A DNA stretch of 64,000 nt from CAZABP01 sp964483245 (GTDB lineage Bacteria; Planctomycetota; UBA1135; UBA2386): the NCBI GenBank assembly GCA_964483245.1, contig CAZABP010000003.1, positions 124,001 through 188,000 on the forward strand, read 5' to 3'. The notes under the pieces are model-generated. The model ran no database searches. It was not told the DNA's origin and saw only the letters and a program-made list of their open reading frames with translations. Positions 24,198 through 32,932 of this stretch are shown one piece after another (the first letter of the stretch is position 1; every line of letters starts with the position of its first letter). A program made the position numbers and the translations under genes.

Positions 24198-26509
24198 TCC
24201 GCGCGCTCGCCTGCGCGACGCTGGCCTCGCTGCTCACCGCACAGCAGGAACCGGATCGCATCGCGACGCTGCTGCAGCGCTTCGACGCCGGCCAGGTGCC
24301 GGACACGGAACTGTTCTCCTCGCTCGGCGACCACGACCCGGCCTACGCGCGCACGGCGCGCGACCTGTTGCTGTACGAGCGCGCGCCGCTGCAGGACTTC
24401 TCGCAGCAGCCGATTCCAGGTCAGGGACGTGATCTGCTCGTCCACGGTCTCGTCGACCGCCCGCGCAAGGAAGCGATCCCGTTCCTGCGACTGCGGCTGG
24501 CCCAGGGCCCGCTCGACCGCCGGCTGCGCTGGTTCGTGCTCGCCGCGCTGCCGCCGGCATTGGTCGAGCCGGAGCATGTGCAGGATCTGATCCCGCGTCC
24601 GGGCGAACGGCCCGACGACGCCACGCACGTCCTCGCGAGCCGGCTCACGCCGCGGGTCGCCAACACGCTGGTTGCGCAGCTCGCCGCCTACGGCCAGGCT
24701 GCGGCCGATCCGTCGCTGGTGTTGACGCTGCTGGAGCGCATCGACGCAGCCGGGGAACGACGCCTCGCAGAGATGCTGCCGGGCCTGCCCGCGCAGACCG
24801 CTGAACCGCTCGCGATCTGGCTCGCCGGGCGGAAGACCCCCGAACTCGCCGCAGCGGTGCGCGAGGTCCTCGATGCCGATGCGCCGCTCCCGGCCTGGAG
24901 CCTGCGGCTGCTGTCGGCCGACGAGCTGACTGCCGAACGGCGCCGGCGGCTGCTCACCCTGCTGCCGGCCGGCGATGCACGTTCCGTGTTGGCATTCGAG
25001 GCGATGGCGCGCTGCGGCCACTTCCACCCCGCCCTGGTCGACTTCGCGCTGGGTGCCGGGCGCGAAGACACGCGCCGCGCGCGGATCCGCTCGCTGGTCG
25101 CAATGCCGGCACAGACGCTGCCGGCGCCGGTCTGGCTGCAACTGATCGACGACGACGACCCCGAAGTGCGCACGCAGACCATACGCGCACTGCTGCACAC
25201 CCCGTTCGCCGAAGCGGTCGAGCAACGGCTGCGCGAGCTGGCGCCGACGGTGCCGGCAGCGCGGCGCGCGCTCGTCCTCGGTGGCACGCGCGCGACGGTG
25301 ACCGACCTGTGGCCGAAGCTGTCGCTCGGCGAGCGACTCCGGCTCGTGGACTGGCTGCGACCGGCCGAGCGGCCATGGCTCGCCGAGCTGCTCGACCGCG
25401 AGCTCGCCGAGCTGCCGGTCGCTGCTGCCGGGGAACGCGGCGAGCTGCGCGATGCGATCCTGGTCGTGCGCACGGCGGATGGGTCGCCGCGCGCACGGCA
25501 GGAGCTGCTGGCCCGTGTGGCGGAGCTCGAAGGGGACCGCTTCGCCGGCGCGATGCGCGCGCTCGGGCGCGGCTTCGCGGCCGACGAGGTGACGGCGGTG
25601 CTGCGCGCCGTGGCGCGCGTCGAGGATCCTTCGCGGCGCGCGCAGCTCGCGCGCCTGCTCGCACAACAGGGACCGGCGATCCCGGAGGACTGGCTGCGCG
25701 AACGCTGGCAGCAGGAGGGTGATCTGGAGGTGCGCGCCGAGCTGGCCGCACTGATGGCGCGCAGCGTCCGCCGCCGCGCGATCTGCAACGACCTGCTCGC
25801 GATGCTGGTCGACGGGATCGTCGATGCCGAGCGCGAGGTCTGGTTCGCCTGGATCGGTGGCTTGCAGCCGCCGCTGCACGGCTACGAGATCCAGTTGCTC
25901 GCGCGCACGTTCGCCATCGCCGCGCGCAGCGGTGCCGACGCGCCGGACGAAGACTCCCGCTGGTTCGGTCGCGACGGCTCCGCGCTGGCGATGGCGGTCA
26001 TCGAGCTGATGGCGCGCGTGCCGGTCGCCGATCTGGACGCCTTCGCCGACGAACTCGCGGCCGAACCGGCGCGACCGGAGCTCGCCGCCGAGCGCTCGAG
26101 CCTGCTGCTCGTCTGTGCACGCCAGCCGACGTTGCGCGGCCCGCTCGGTTGGCCGCTCGCGCGCGCGATCGCGGCCGGGCGCACGCTGCCGCCGGTCGCC
26201 GTCGGTCCGATCCGGCTGCTGGAGGCGGAGCAGCTCGAAGCCACCGGCCAGGACGCCGCAGCGGCGCGCGCGTATCGTGCGGCCTTGCGCGGGTTCTGGC
26301 GGGCGCCGCCGGCACCCGTGGTCGCCGAGGCTTTCCTCGGGGTCCACGACCCGGCGTCCGGTCAGGTTCCGCTGGCGCGGCTCGCGGTCCGGGCCGAGCT
26401 GGCCGATGCGCGGGCCGGGGCCGAGGGCGCCCTGGAACGCGCGCGCCTGTTCGCCGAGGGCGATCAGGAGGCGATGCAGAGGATCGAAGAATTCGAGAGG
26501 CGAAGATGA
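24194..26509 (+). CDS. secreted HEAT-repeat-like protein
   Basis: A 771-residue protein with a short signal peptide (MIRALACATLASLLTAQQ). The rest is almost entirely alpha-helical, rich in Ala, Leu, Arg and Glu, in pairs of helices spaced like HEAT repeats (for example LQLIDDDDPEVRTQTIRALL). No catalytic motif is seen. Its ATG overlaps the nnrD stop (ATGA) and its own stop overlaps the next start, so it is translationally coupled on both sides. It may act as a scaffold outside the cytoplasmic membrane. Function unknown. Confidence 0.8.
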   Translation: MIRALACATLASLLTAQQEPDRIATLLQRFDAGQVPDTELFSSLGDHDPAYARTARDLLLYERAPLQDFSQQPIPGQGRDLLVHGLVDRPRKEAIPFLRLRLAQGPLDRRLRWFVLAALPPALVEPEHVQDLIPRPGERPDDATHVLASRLTPRVANTLVAQLAAYGQAAADPSLVLTLLERIDAAGERRLAEMLPGLPAQTAEPLAIWLAGRKTPELAAAVREVLDADAPLPAWSLRLLSADELTAERRRRLLTLLPAGDARSVLAFEAMARCGHFHPALVDFALGAGREDTRRARIRSLVAMPAQTLPAPVWLQLIDDDDPEVRTQTIRALLHTPFAEAVEQRLRELAPTVPAARRALVLGGTRATVTDLWPKLSLGERLRLVDWLRPAERPWLAELLDRELAELPVAAAGERGELRDAILVVRTADGSPRARQELLARVAELEGDRFAGAMRALGRGFAADEVTAVLRAVARVEDPSRRAQLARLLAQQGPAIPEDWLRERWQQEGDLEVRAELAALMARSVRRRAICNDLLAMLVDGIVDAEREVWFAWIGGLQPPLHGYEIQLLARTFAIAARSGADAPDEDSRWFGRDGSALAMAVIELMARVPVADLDAFADELAAEPARPELAAERSSLLLVCARQPTLRGPLGWPLARAIAAGRTLPPVAVGPIRLLEAEQLEATGQDAAAARAYRAALRGFWRAPPAPVVAEAFLGVHDPASGQVPLARLAVRAELADARAGAEGALERARLFAEGDQEAMQRIEEFERRR

Positions 26510-27417
26510 CGCGTCTGCTGCACACGATCGGAATCCTCTGCGCGTCCGCCGCGCTGTTCGCGCAGGAACCTGCTCCGGCGCCGTCGCCGCCTGCCAAGCC
26601 GCAGGACCCGGCGCAGGCGAAGGAGCAGCTGCTGGCGGCGTTGCAGAAAGAGGGGATCCAGCTCGATCTGCAGGCGAAGACCGTCACAGTGCCCGCCGTC
26701 CTCAACCAGCCGGCGGACCCGCTCGAGTACCTGCTGATCCACAAGCGCGGCAAGAAGCACGAGGCGTTGTGCGTGACCGAGGTCAAGCCGAGCCTGCTGA
26801 ACGCGGCGCTGCTGCTGCTCGGGTTCCAGGAGGGGAAGAATGTCGGCTACCAGCAGAAGGATCCGATGCCGACCGAGGAGCAGATCCGCGACGGCGCGCC
26901 GATCTACGACGTGATCGCGCCGAAGGGGATGCCGGTCTGGATGACCGTGTCCTGGAAGGAGGCGGGTGGCAACGAGGTGCGCGTCCCGATCGAGGATCTG
27001 TTGGTCGACCTGACTGCGTGCGGCCCGGTCACCGATGCGTCGTTCGTGTTCCTCGGCGGTTGCATGGCGCCGATCTATCGCGATCAGGCGCCGGTGTTCG
27101 TCGCGGACTTCGAGGGGAACCTCGTCAGCAACTGCTACCTCGTGCCGGAGAACCATCTGGTCACGATCGTGCACGAGCGCGCCCCGGACGATCAGAACTG
27201 GTGGATCGCAGACAAGACCCCGCCCCCGGGGACCGAGGTGCGCTTCACGTTCCACGCCGTGCGTCCGGCGGCGCTGTACGACGGGCGCGACGAGCGCGTG
27301 CGCAAGCAGAACGAGGAGACGCGCCAGAAGATCGAGGCGGAGATGCGCAAGCACCGCGAGCAGCAGGAGCTGGAGCAGAAGGAGAAGGAGAAGGGGAAGG
27401 ACAAGGAAGGCGGGTGA
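26506..27417 (+). CDS. YdjY-like domain secreted protein
   Basis: A 303-residue protein with a signal peptide (MTRLLHTIGILCASAALFAQ), a Pro/Ala linker and then a domain resembling the YdjY family: GIQLDLQAKTVTVPAVLN, EYLLIHKRGKKHEALCVTEVKPSLLNAALLLLGF, and VPIEDLLVDL. The last 60 residues are a highly charged Glu/Lys/Arg helix, possibly a coiled coil, ending in a lysine-rich tail. YdjY-like domains are frequent in Planctomycetota, and their function is not known to me. The ATG overlaps the previous stop by 4 bases. It is the last gene of the operon starting at 22366. Confidence 0.8.
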   Translation: MTRLLHTIGILCASAALFAQEPAPAPSPPAKPQDPAQAKEQLLAALQKEGIQLDLQAKTVTVPAVLNQPADPLEYLLIHKRGKKHEALCVTEVKPSLLNAALLLLGFQEGKNVGYQQKDPMPTEEQIRDGAPIYDVIAPKGMPVWMTVSWKEAGGNEVRVPIEDLLVDLTACGPVTDASFVFLGGCMAPIYRDQAPVFVADFEGNLVSNCYLVPENHLVTIVHERAPDDQNWWIADKTPPPGTEVRFTFHAVRPAALYDGRDERVRKQNEETRQKIEAEMRKHREQQELEQKEKEKGKDKEGG

Positions 27418-27490
27418 GCGGGGCGCAGCGGCGATGCGATCAGCCAGACCATCTGACGACCGACGCCGTAGACCTCGGACCGAGGTTTCG

Positions 27491-29680
27491 ATGCTGGTGG
27501 TAGCTGTGCTGGCGCTGTGTGGGAACCCCGTCAGCCAGGTCGCACTGGATTGGACGCGTGCGCGGCACGTCTCAGCGGCCCTGCATGCGATGACCTACGA
27601 CGTAGTGCGCCAGCGCGTGGTGTTGTTTGGTGGAGTGGGGAATGGCTTGATCGCCGAGACTTGGGAGTGGGACGGAGCCACGTGGGCACGACGATCGCCG
27701 GTCGCGAGCCCGAGCCAGAGGTTCGGCCACGCGATGGCCTACGACGTTGCGCGGCAGCGTGTCGTGCTGTTCGGAGGCGTCGACGGAAACCAACGCGGAC
27801 TCTCCGACACTTGGGAGTGGGATGGCGACACCTGGACGCGGCGATCGCCAGCGACAAGCCCGGGTGCGCGCTACCGGCACGCGCTCGCGTACGATGTTGC
27901 GCGGCAACGTGTCGTACTGTTCGGGGGCGACGGGAGTGGCGAGCTCTCGGACACGTGGGAATGGGACGGATCCGACTGGACGCAGAAATCGCCGGGTACC
28001 AGCCCGAGCGGGCGCTACGGCCACGCGATGGCTTACGACCTGGCACGCCAGCGCGTAGTGATGTTTGGTGGGATGAACTGGCGGCTCTGGCAATCCGACA
28101 CTTGGGAATGGGACGGCAGTACCTGGTCGCAGCGAGCGCCGGCAGCGAGCCCGAGCGGCCGCTATGGCCACGCCATGGCCTACGACCTGGCGCGTCGGCG
28201 TGTTCTGCTGTTCGGGGGAAGCGCGACCGGCCAGCTCACCGATACGTGGGAGTGGGACGGGAACAACTGGATCTGGCAAACGCCAACCGCGAGCCCGGGC
28301 AGCCGCGTGGCACATGCGATGGCCTACGATATCGCGCATCTCCGCGTCGTGCTGTTCGGGGGCGTGAGGTTTGGGGGGACAGAATCGGGCCTGCTCGCTC
28401 CCGATACGTGGGAGTGGGATGGCAATAACTGGATGGAGCGATCACTGGCAACTCACCCAAGCGCGCGCATACGCCACGCCATGGCCTTCGATGCCGCGCG
28501 CCAGCGTGTGGTGCTGTTCGCGGGAACGGCAAACATCACGGTCGCCGACACGTGGGAGTTGGACGGGAGTACCTGGGTGCAGCGCTCGCCAGCGGCCAGC
28601 CCGAGTGCGCGTACGCGCCACGCAATGGCGTACCACGCCGGGCGGCAGCGCGTCGTGTTGTTCGGAGGCTGGGGTTCGTCTGGCTCCCTGGCCGACACTT
28701 GGGAGTGGGATGGAAGCAAGTGGACGCAGCAAGCTCCCGCCACGCGTCCGAGTGCGCGTTCGGGCCACGCGATTGCGTACGACGTTGCGCGCCAGCGTGT
28801 CGTGCTGTTCGGAGGATGGGATTCGAATGGCGCCTCAGCCGAGACGTGGGAGTGGGACGGTGCCAACTGGATGCAGCGATCCACGGCAACGAGCCCGAGC
28901 GCACGCCATGTGCACGGTATGGCGTACGACGCTGCGCGGCAGCGCGTCGTGCTGTTCGGAGGCTCCGCCGGTGGTCATGCCGCCGATACCTGGGAATGGG
29001 ACGGGGCCAGTTGGGTGCAACGAGCGCCTACGACCAGCCCGAGTGCGCGCGTCATGCACGCAATGACCTACGACACCGTGCGCCGGCGAGTCGTACTGTT
29101 CGGAGGACAAGGCCCGATCGGGGTGTTGTCCGACACGTGGGAGTGGGACGGGAGCAACTGGATGCAGCGGGTACCGACTGTGAATCCGGCTGCGCGCGAC
29201 GACCACGCCATGGTGTTCGACGCCGCGCACCAGCGTGTCGTGCTGTTTGGAGGGTATCAGCTCTCCGACACCTGGTTCTTCGGACCCCGCATGCCGGCGG
29301 CCGTCCAGCCGATCGGCAGCGGCTGTGCCGGCAGCAGCGGCCTCCCCGTTCTCACGAGCAGTGATCCGTATCTCGGCAACTCCGCATTCCGGCTCGAGCT
29401 GATCTCCGCGCGACCATCATCGCCCTGCCTGTTCGGCATCTCTGCCGGTACGCAATCGCTGCCGATCGGGCCCTGCACGCTGTACCTGATGGATCCGATC
29501 GTTCCGTTGCTGGCACCGAGCAACTGGGCCGGCTTCGCCGCGACGACGCCGTTCGTGCTGCCGCCCGACGTGACGTTGCGCGGTGCAACACTCTACGCGC
29601 AGGCGTTCGTCGCCGACGCGCAGGGTCCGGTGCTCGGACTCGCCTTCAGCGCTGGCCGCCGGCTCGTGCTCGGCGATTGA
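27491..29680 (+). CDS. secreted kelch-repeat protein with 12 near-identical units
   Basis: A 729-residue protein with a short hydrophobic N-terminus (MLVVAVLALCGNPVSQ). It consists of 12 kelch-type units of about 48 residues, each carrying AMAYDxARQRVVLFGG and DTWEWDG followed by a variable WxQRSPATSPSAR-type strand. The units are strikingly similar to one another at the DNA level too, which suggests recent tandem duplication. After the propeller (about residue 605) comes the GSGCAGSSGLPVL module of about 120 residues shared with the protein at 18658. The ATG at 27491 has GAGG 5 bases upstream; an upstream ATG at 27434 is in frame and possible. Probably cell-surface or secreted; binding partner unknown. 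Confidence 0.85.
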   Translation: MLVVAVLALCGNPVSQVALDWTRARHVSAALHAMTYDVVRQRVVLFGGVGNGLIAETWEWDGATWARRSPVASPSQRFGHAMAYDVARQRVVLFGGVDGNQRGLSDTWEWDGDTWTRRSPATSPGARYRHALAYDVARQRVVLFGGDGSGELSDTWEWDGSDWTQKSPGTSPSGRYGHAMAYDLARQRVVMFGGMNWRLWQSDTWEWDGSTWSQRAPAASPSGRYGHAMAYDLARRRVLLFGGSATGQLTDTWEWDGNNWIWQTPTASPGSRVAHAMAYDIAHLRVVLFGGVRFGGTESGLLAPDTWEWDGNNWMERSLATHPSARIRHAMAFDAARQRVVLFAGTANITVADTWELDGSTWVQRSPAASPSARTRHAMAYHAGRQRVVLFGGWGSSGSLADTWEWDGSKWTQQAPATRPSARSGHAIAYDVARQRVVLFGGWDSNGASAETWEWDGANWMQRSTATSPSARHVHGMAYDAARQRVVLFGGSAGGHAADTWEWDGASWVQRAPTTSPSARVMHAMTYDTVRRRVVLFGGQGPIGVLSDTWEWDGSNWMQRVPTVNPAARDDHAMVFDAAHQRVVLFGGYQLSDTWFFGPRMPAAVQPIGSGCAGSSGLPVLTSSDPYLGNSAFRLELISARPSSPCLFGISAGTQSLPIGPCTLYLMDPIVPLLAPSNWAGFAATTPFVLPPDVTLRGATLYAQAFVADAQGPVLGLAFSAGRRLVLGD

Positions 29681-29698
29681 ACCGCCGAAGCCACGCGG

Positions 29699-31015
29699 TC
29701 ACTGCACCTTTACCAGCAGCGCGTCACTCGCGCTGAGCTTCTGGCAGGTCCCGCTCCCAGCGAACACGAACTGCGTGTACCCGAACGCCCCAGCCGACCC
29801 CTGCGGCAGCGGCAGCGCCGCACGCACGGCGCCGTTCGGCGCAGCGACGACCGGGAGCCACGCGTACGGCGCGCGCAGGTCCAGGTGCAGCCGCACGCCG
29901 AGCAGCACGGTGCCGTTGACATCCGGCAGCGTGCCGACGAACAACACGCCGGGTGCGCCGGGCGGCGCGCCGCCGGCGCACAGGATCCCGAACGCCGCAT
30001 CGCCGGCGAGCGGGCGCCGGTCGAGTCCCTGCAGCAGCGGCCCGGCACAGGCCGGCGTGGACTGGCCGTAGCGGAGCTGACCGTCCGGCAGGCGCTTGAG
30101 TGAGATCACGACGTCGGCGGCGGCGTAACCGGGGACGAGACCGCCTCCGGCGACGACGAGCTCGTCGCCAAGCGTGACCGGGTAGATTCCGTGCAGCGGC
30201 ACGCTCATCTGCGTCAGGCTGCGCCAGAGGTTGGTCGCCGGGTCGTATTCCTCCGCCTCCGGGAAGTTGCCACGCGGCCCCTCGCCGCCGACGACGATCA
30301 AGCGACCATCGAGCACGGCGGCGCCGTTGCCGCCGCGCGCGGTCGGCATCGGCGCGAGCTGGGTCCAGCGATCGGTCGCCGGGTCGTAGCACTCGAGCGT
30401 CGCGAACAACTGCCCGCCGACGCGCCCGCCGGCGACGTACAGCTTGCCGCCGACCGCCGCAGCGGCGAGGTGTTCGCGCGGCGTCGGCATCGGTGTCAAC
30501 GTCCGGTGTTGGTCGGTCGCCGGGTCGTAGACGGTCAGATCGCCGACGACGCCTCGCGCCGGATCGACGCCACCGACGACATAGATCTTGCCGCCGATCG
30601 TGACGCCGACCATCGCGCCACGCGGGCGCGGCAGCGGGGTGCGCGACGACCACTGGTTCGCCAGCGGGTCGTAGGCGCGCACGGCGTCGGTGCCGAGGAA
30701 CGCATTGACGTATCCACCGAGGACGTAGATCCGCCCGCCACTCTCGGCCATCGCGAAGTGGTGCAGCGTGGTCGGCATCGGCGCGCTGAACGCCCACTGC
30801 CACGTGCGCGGGTCCAACCGCTCGACGGTCGCCATCGGCCCGCGGTCGAGCGCGAGTCCGCCGGCGACGTACAGCATCCCACCGAGCACTGCGGCGCCGA
30901 CCTCCTGCCGCGCGAGCTGCAGTTTCGGTCTCGGCTCCCAGAAGCCGGGTCCGGGCGGAGCCTGGGTGGCTGCCGCGCCGGCGAGGATCGCTGCTACGAG
31001 AACGTGAGTTCGCAT
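29699..31015 (-). CDS. secreted classical kelch-repeat protein
   Basis: A 438-residue protein with a signal peptide (MRTHVLVAAILAGAAATQA). Residues about 35-310 hold six kelch units of the classical type, each with a double Gly after a hydrophobic strand: MLYVAGG, RIYVLGG, KIYVVGG, KLYVAGG, RLIVVGG and ELVVAGG, with YDPxTxxWxxLxPMPTxR between them. The unit sequences differ from those in the proteins at 18658 and 27491. A C-terminal module of about 120 residues (from ACAGPLLQGLDRRPL) is distantly like the GCAGS module of those proteins. It is convergent with the gene 27491-29680, with 18 bases between the stops. Confidence 0.85.
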   Translation of the reverse strand: MRTHVLVAAILAGAAATQAPPGPGFWEPRPKLQLARQEVGAAVLGGMLYVAGGLALDRGPMATVERLDPRTWQWAFSAPMPTTLHHFAMAESGGRIYVLGGYVNAFLGTDAVRAYDPLANQWSSRTPLPRPRGAMVGVTIGGKIYVVGGVDPARGVVGDLTVYDPATDQHRTLTPMPTPREHLAAAAVGGKLYVAGGRVGGQLFATLECYDPATDRWTQLAPMPTARGGNGAAVLDGRLIVVGGEGPRGNFPEAEEYDPATNLWRSLTQMSVPLHGIYPVTLGDELVVAGGGLVPGYAAADVVISLKRLPDGQLRYGQSTPACAGPLLQGLDRRPLAGDAAFGILCAGGAPPGAPGVLFVGTLPDVNGTVLLGVRLHLDLRAPYAWLPVVAAPNGAVRAALPLPQGSAGAFGYTQFVFAGSGTCQKLSASDALLVKVQ

Positions 31016-31059
31016 GGCGGACCTGCTGCGCGCGAGAGCGCGCGCGTGAGCCGCCCAGG

Positions 31060-32250
31060 CTAGCGCGTCTTCGCCGGAGGGTGTTGCAGCAGCCAGCGCA
31101 GGTAGATCCCGATCGCGCGGCGCTCCTCGAGCGGGACCTCGGCATAGGCCGGCATGTCCTCCGATCCGATCGTCCCTTCCGGGTCGGCGAGGATGTCGGC
31201 GAGCACGTCGACCGGTTGGTCGATCTCGTGCAGATACGGGGCGTCGAAGTCGGTCTCACCGACATCGCCGTAGGCATGGCAGTCGAGGCACTTGTGCCGG
31301 CGCACGGCGAGATACCCCCGCCGCTCGTCCGCCGTCAGCGCACCGAGCGGATAGTCGAGGCTCTGCTTGGTCGCCGGTTCGTGCAGCAATCCGCGCACGG
31401 TCAGCGTGCCGAGGCCGAGCAGCACGACGACGGCGAGCAGGCGCGAGCGCGCGAGGCCGAGGCGCCCTTCGACCTGCGGCCACACCACGAGCGCGCCGAC
31501 GAGCAGCGCCGGGATCACCGCGGTCGCGAGGATCTCGAAGCCGCCGCTCGCCAGATGCAGCAACTGATTCAGCCACAGCATGTGCCACTCCGGCACCGGC
31601 TCGAAACCGGGATCCCCCGGTTCCGCGACGACACCGATCGGCGCACGGAACCACACCGCGCCGAGCAGCAGCAACGCGCCGCCGGCCGTAGCGGCGAATG
31701 GCGCGAGACCGGCCCAGGCGAGTCCGCGCCAACGCAGCACGACGAATAGAACCAGCAGCAGCGGCAGCAGCGACGCATGCGCGAACCAGAACCGCATCAG
31801 CGTCGGTTCGCCGAGCTCGCTGCCGCCGCACAGCGCATCGGCGACGACGGTGCCGGCAAGCGGCGCTTGCGCCGCGACGCCGACCCGCACCTGCGTCGCG
31901 AACCAGGCCTGCTCGTCGAACGGCAGGAACTCACCAGTGACGCCGAGCAGGATCACGAACAGCAACAGCCCGAGCCAGGTGCGCAGCGCAGCGGCCCGCA
32001 CAGGATCCGCCACGCCACGGAACACGTGCGCCAGCAGCGCGACCAGCGCGAGGGCGATCGACGCGTGCGCCGCCAGGACGTGCAGCGCGCGCAGGAACGC
32101 TCCGCCCGGCACCTCCTGCTGCAACATCCGGACCGAGTCGTGCGCAAGCGCGGCGCTCGGCGAATAGTGCGCGCCGAGCGCCGCGCCGGAGATCGCGACG
32201 AGCGCCAACGCCGCGAGCCAGGCGGCGACCAACACGCGGTCCAGCCTCAT
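31060..32250 (-). CDS. cytochrome b (b6/subunit IV type) fused to a C-terminal cytochrome c domain
   Basis: A 396-residue membrane protein. The order is a cytochrome b N-terminal part, a GEFLPFDEQAW segment (the usual GYxLPWxQ), a subunit IV-like PEWH segment (the usual PEWY), further helices, and a c-type haem site CLDCH (C321, C324, H325) with a downstream MPAYAEV that may supply the Met ligand. Histidines for the b haems are unusual. Helix B has RALH (His57), His62 and His75; the RxxH-to-second-His distance is 18, not 14. In helix D His158 is present but position 173, normally the second His, is Arg. Two standard b haems are therefore doubtful. The ATG at 32250 overlaps the Rieske stop. 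Likely the membrane subunit of a quinol-oxidising complex with the Rieske protein. Confidence 0.85.
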   Translation of the reverse strand: MRLDRVLVAAWLAALALVAISGAALGAHYSPSAALAHDSVRMLQQEVPGGAFLRALHVLAAHASIALALVALLAHVFRGVADPVRAAALRTWLGLLLFVILLGVTGEFLPFDEQAWFATQVRVGVAAQAPLAGTVVADALCGGSELGEPTLMRFWFAHASLLPLLLVLFVVLRWRGLAWAGLAPFAATAGGALLLLGAVWFRAPIGVVAEPGDPGFEPVPEWHMLWLNQLLHLASGGFEILATAVIPALLVGALVVWPQVEGRLGLARSRLLAVVVLLGLGTLTVRGLLHEPATKQSLDYPLGALTADERRGYLAVRRHKCLDCHAYGDVGETDFDAPYLHEIDQPVDVLADILADPEGTIGSEDMPAYAEVPLEERRAIGIYLRWLLQHPPAKTR

Positions 32251-32774
32251 GCGTCGCCGAGCAGCTCCACGATGCCCTGCGGATCCTCCGGGACCGCGAT
32301 CGGCAGCCGCCGCAGCGGCGCACGCGGTGGCCCGGCGACGACTTCCCCGGTCCGCGCGAACCGGCCGTCGTGGCACTTGCAGACGAACGGGGCCGCCGCG
32401 TCGTCGCCCGGCTCGACCTTGCGCAACGAGACCGGGCACTGCAGGTGTGTGCACTCGCCGGACAGCGCGAGGATGCGGGAGTCGGCGTCGCGCGTCAGAT
32501 ACACGGTCTCGGTCACGCTCTGCAGCGCCGGCCCGACCCGCCGGCGGTAGGCGATCGTGCGCGCCAGGATCCCGTCGCTTGGAACGTCGGCGGCGCGGGC
32601 GAGCGGCAGCCGCGCCGGCCGTCCGCCGCTGCGCGTTGCGAGCGCGGCGCGCAGTGCGACTCCGGCCGCGCCGAGCAAGGGCACGGCGGCGAGCCAGACG
32701 GAGATCTGCCTGAAGAACCCGCGCCGCGTGCTCGGGTCAGGCTGGTGGTCGGAAGTCACGGGGGAGGACGGCAC
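32247..32774 (-). CDS. Rieske [2Fe-2S] protein, Tat-exported
   Basis: A 175-residue protein. The N-terminal STRRGFFRQ precedes a single hydrophobic helix (ISVWLAAVPLLGAAGVAL), the normal twin-arginine signal-anchor of Rieske subunits. Cluster boxes are complete: CTHLQC (Cys108, His110 ligands; Cys113 for the disulfide) and CKCHDGRF (Cys132, His135 ligands; Cys134 for the disulfide). It should carry electrons from quinol to the c-type haem of the neighbouring cytochrome b-c fusion. The two genes overlap by 4 bases, and the Rieske gene is first. The start is in a 158-base divergent region shared with the gene at 32933. Confidence 0.93.
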   Translation of the reverse strand: MPSSPVTSDHQPDPSTRRGFFRQISVWLAAVPLLGAAGVALRAALATRSGGRPARLPLARAADVPSDGILARTIAYRRRVGPALQSVTETVYLTRDADSRILALSGECTHLQCPVSLRKVEPGDDAAAPFVCKCHDGRFARTGEVVAGPPRAPLRRLPIAVPEDPQGIVELLGDA

Positions 32775-32932
32775 GCGATCGATCGGACAGGGAGGTGGTC
32801 GCGCGGGGCATGTCCGCGCGCGGAGTCGCAGACACTACCGCCCAGGCCCGCGCCCGGAAGCGACCGGCAAGATCACCCGCTTCCCGCCACTGCGCGATTG
32901 CGGCAACCTCCGCGCGCCGCACAATCGCGCGG

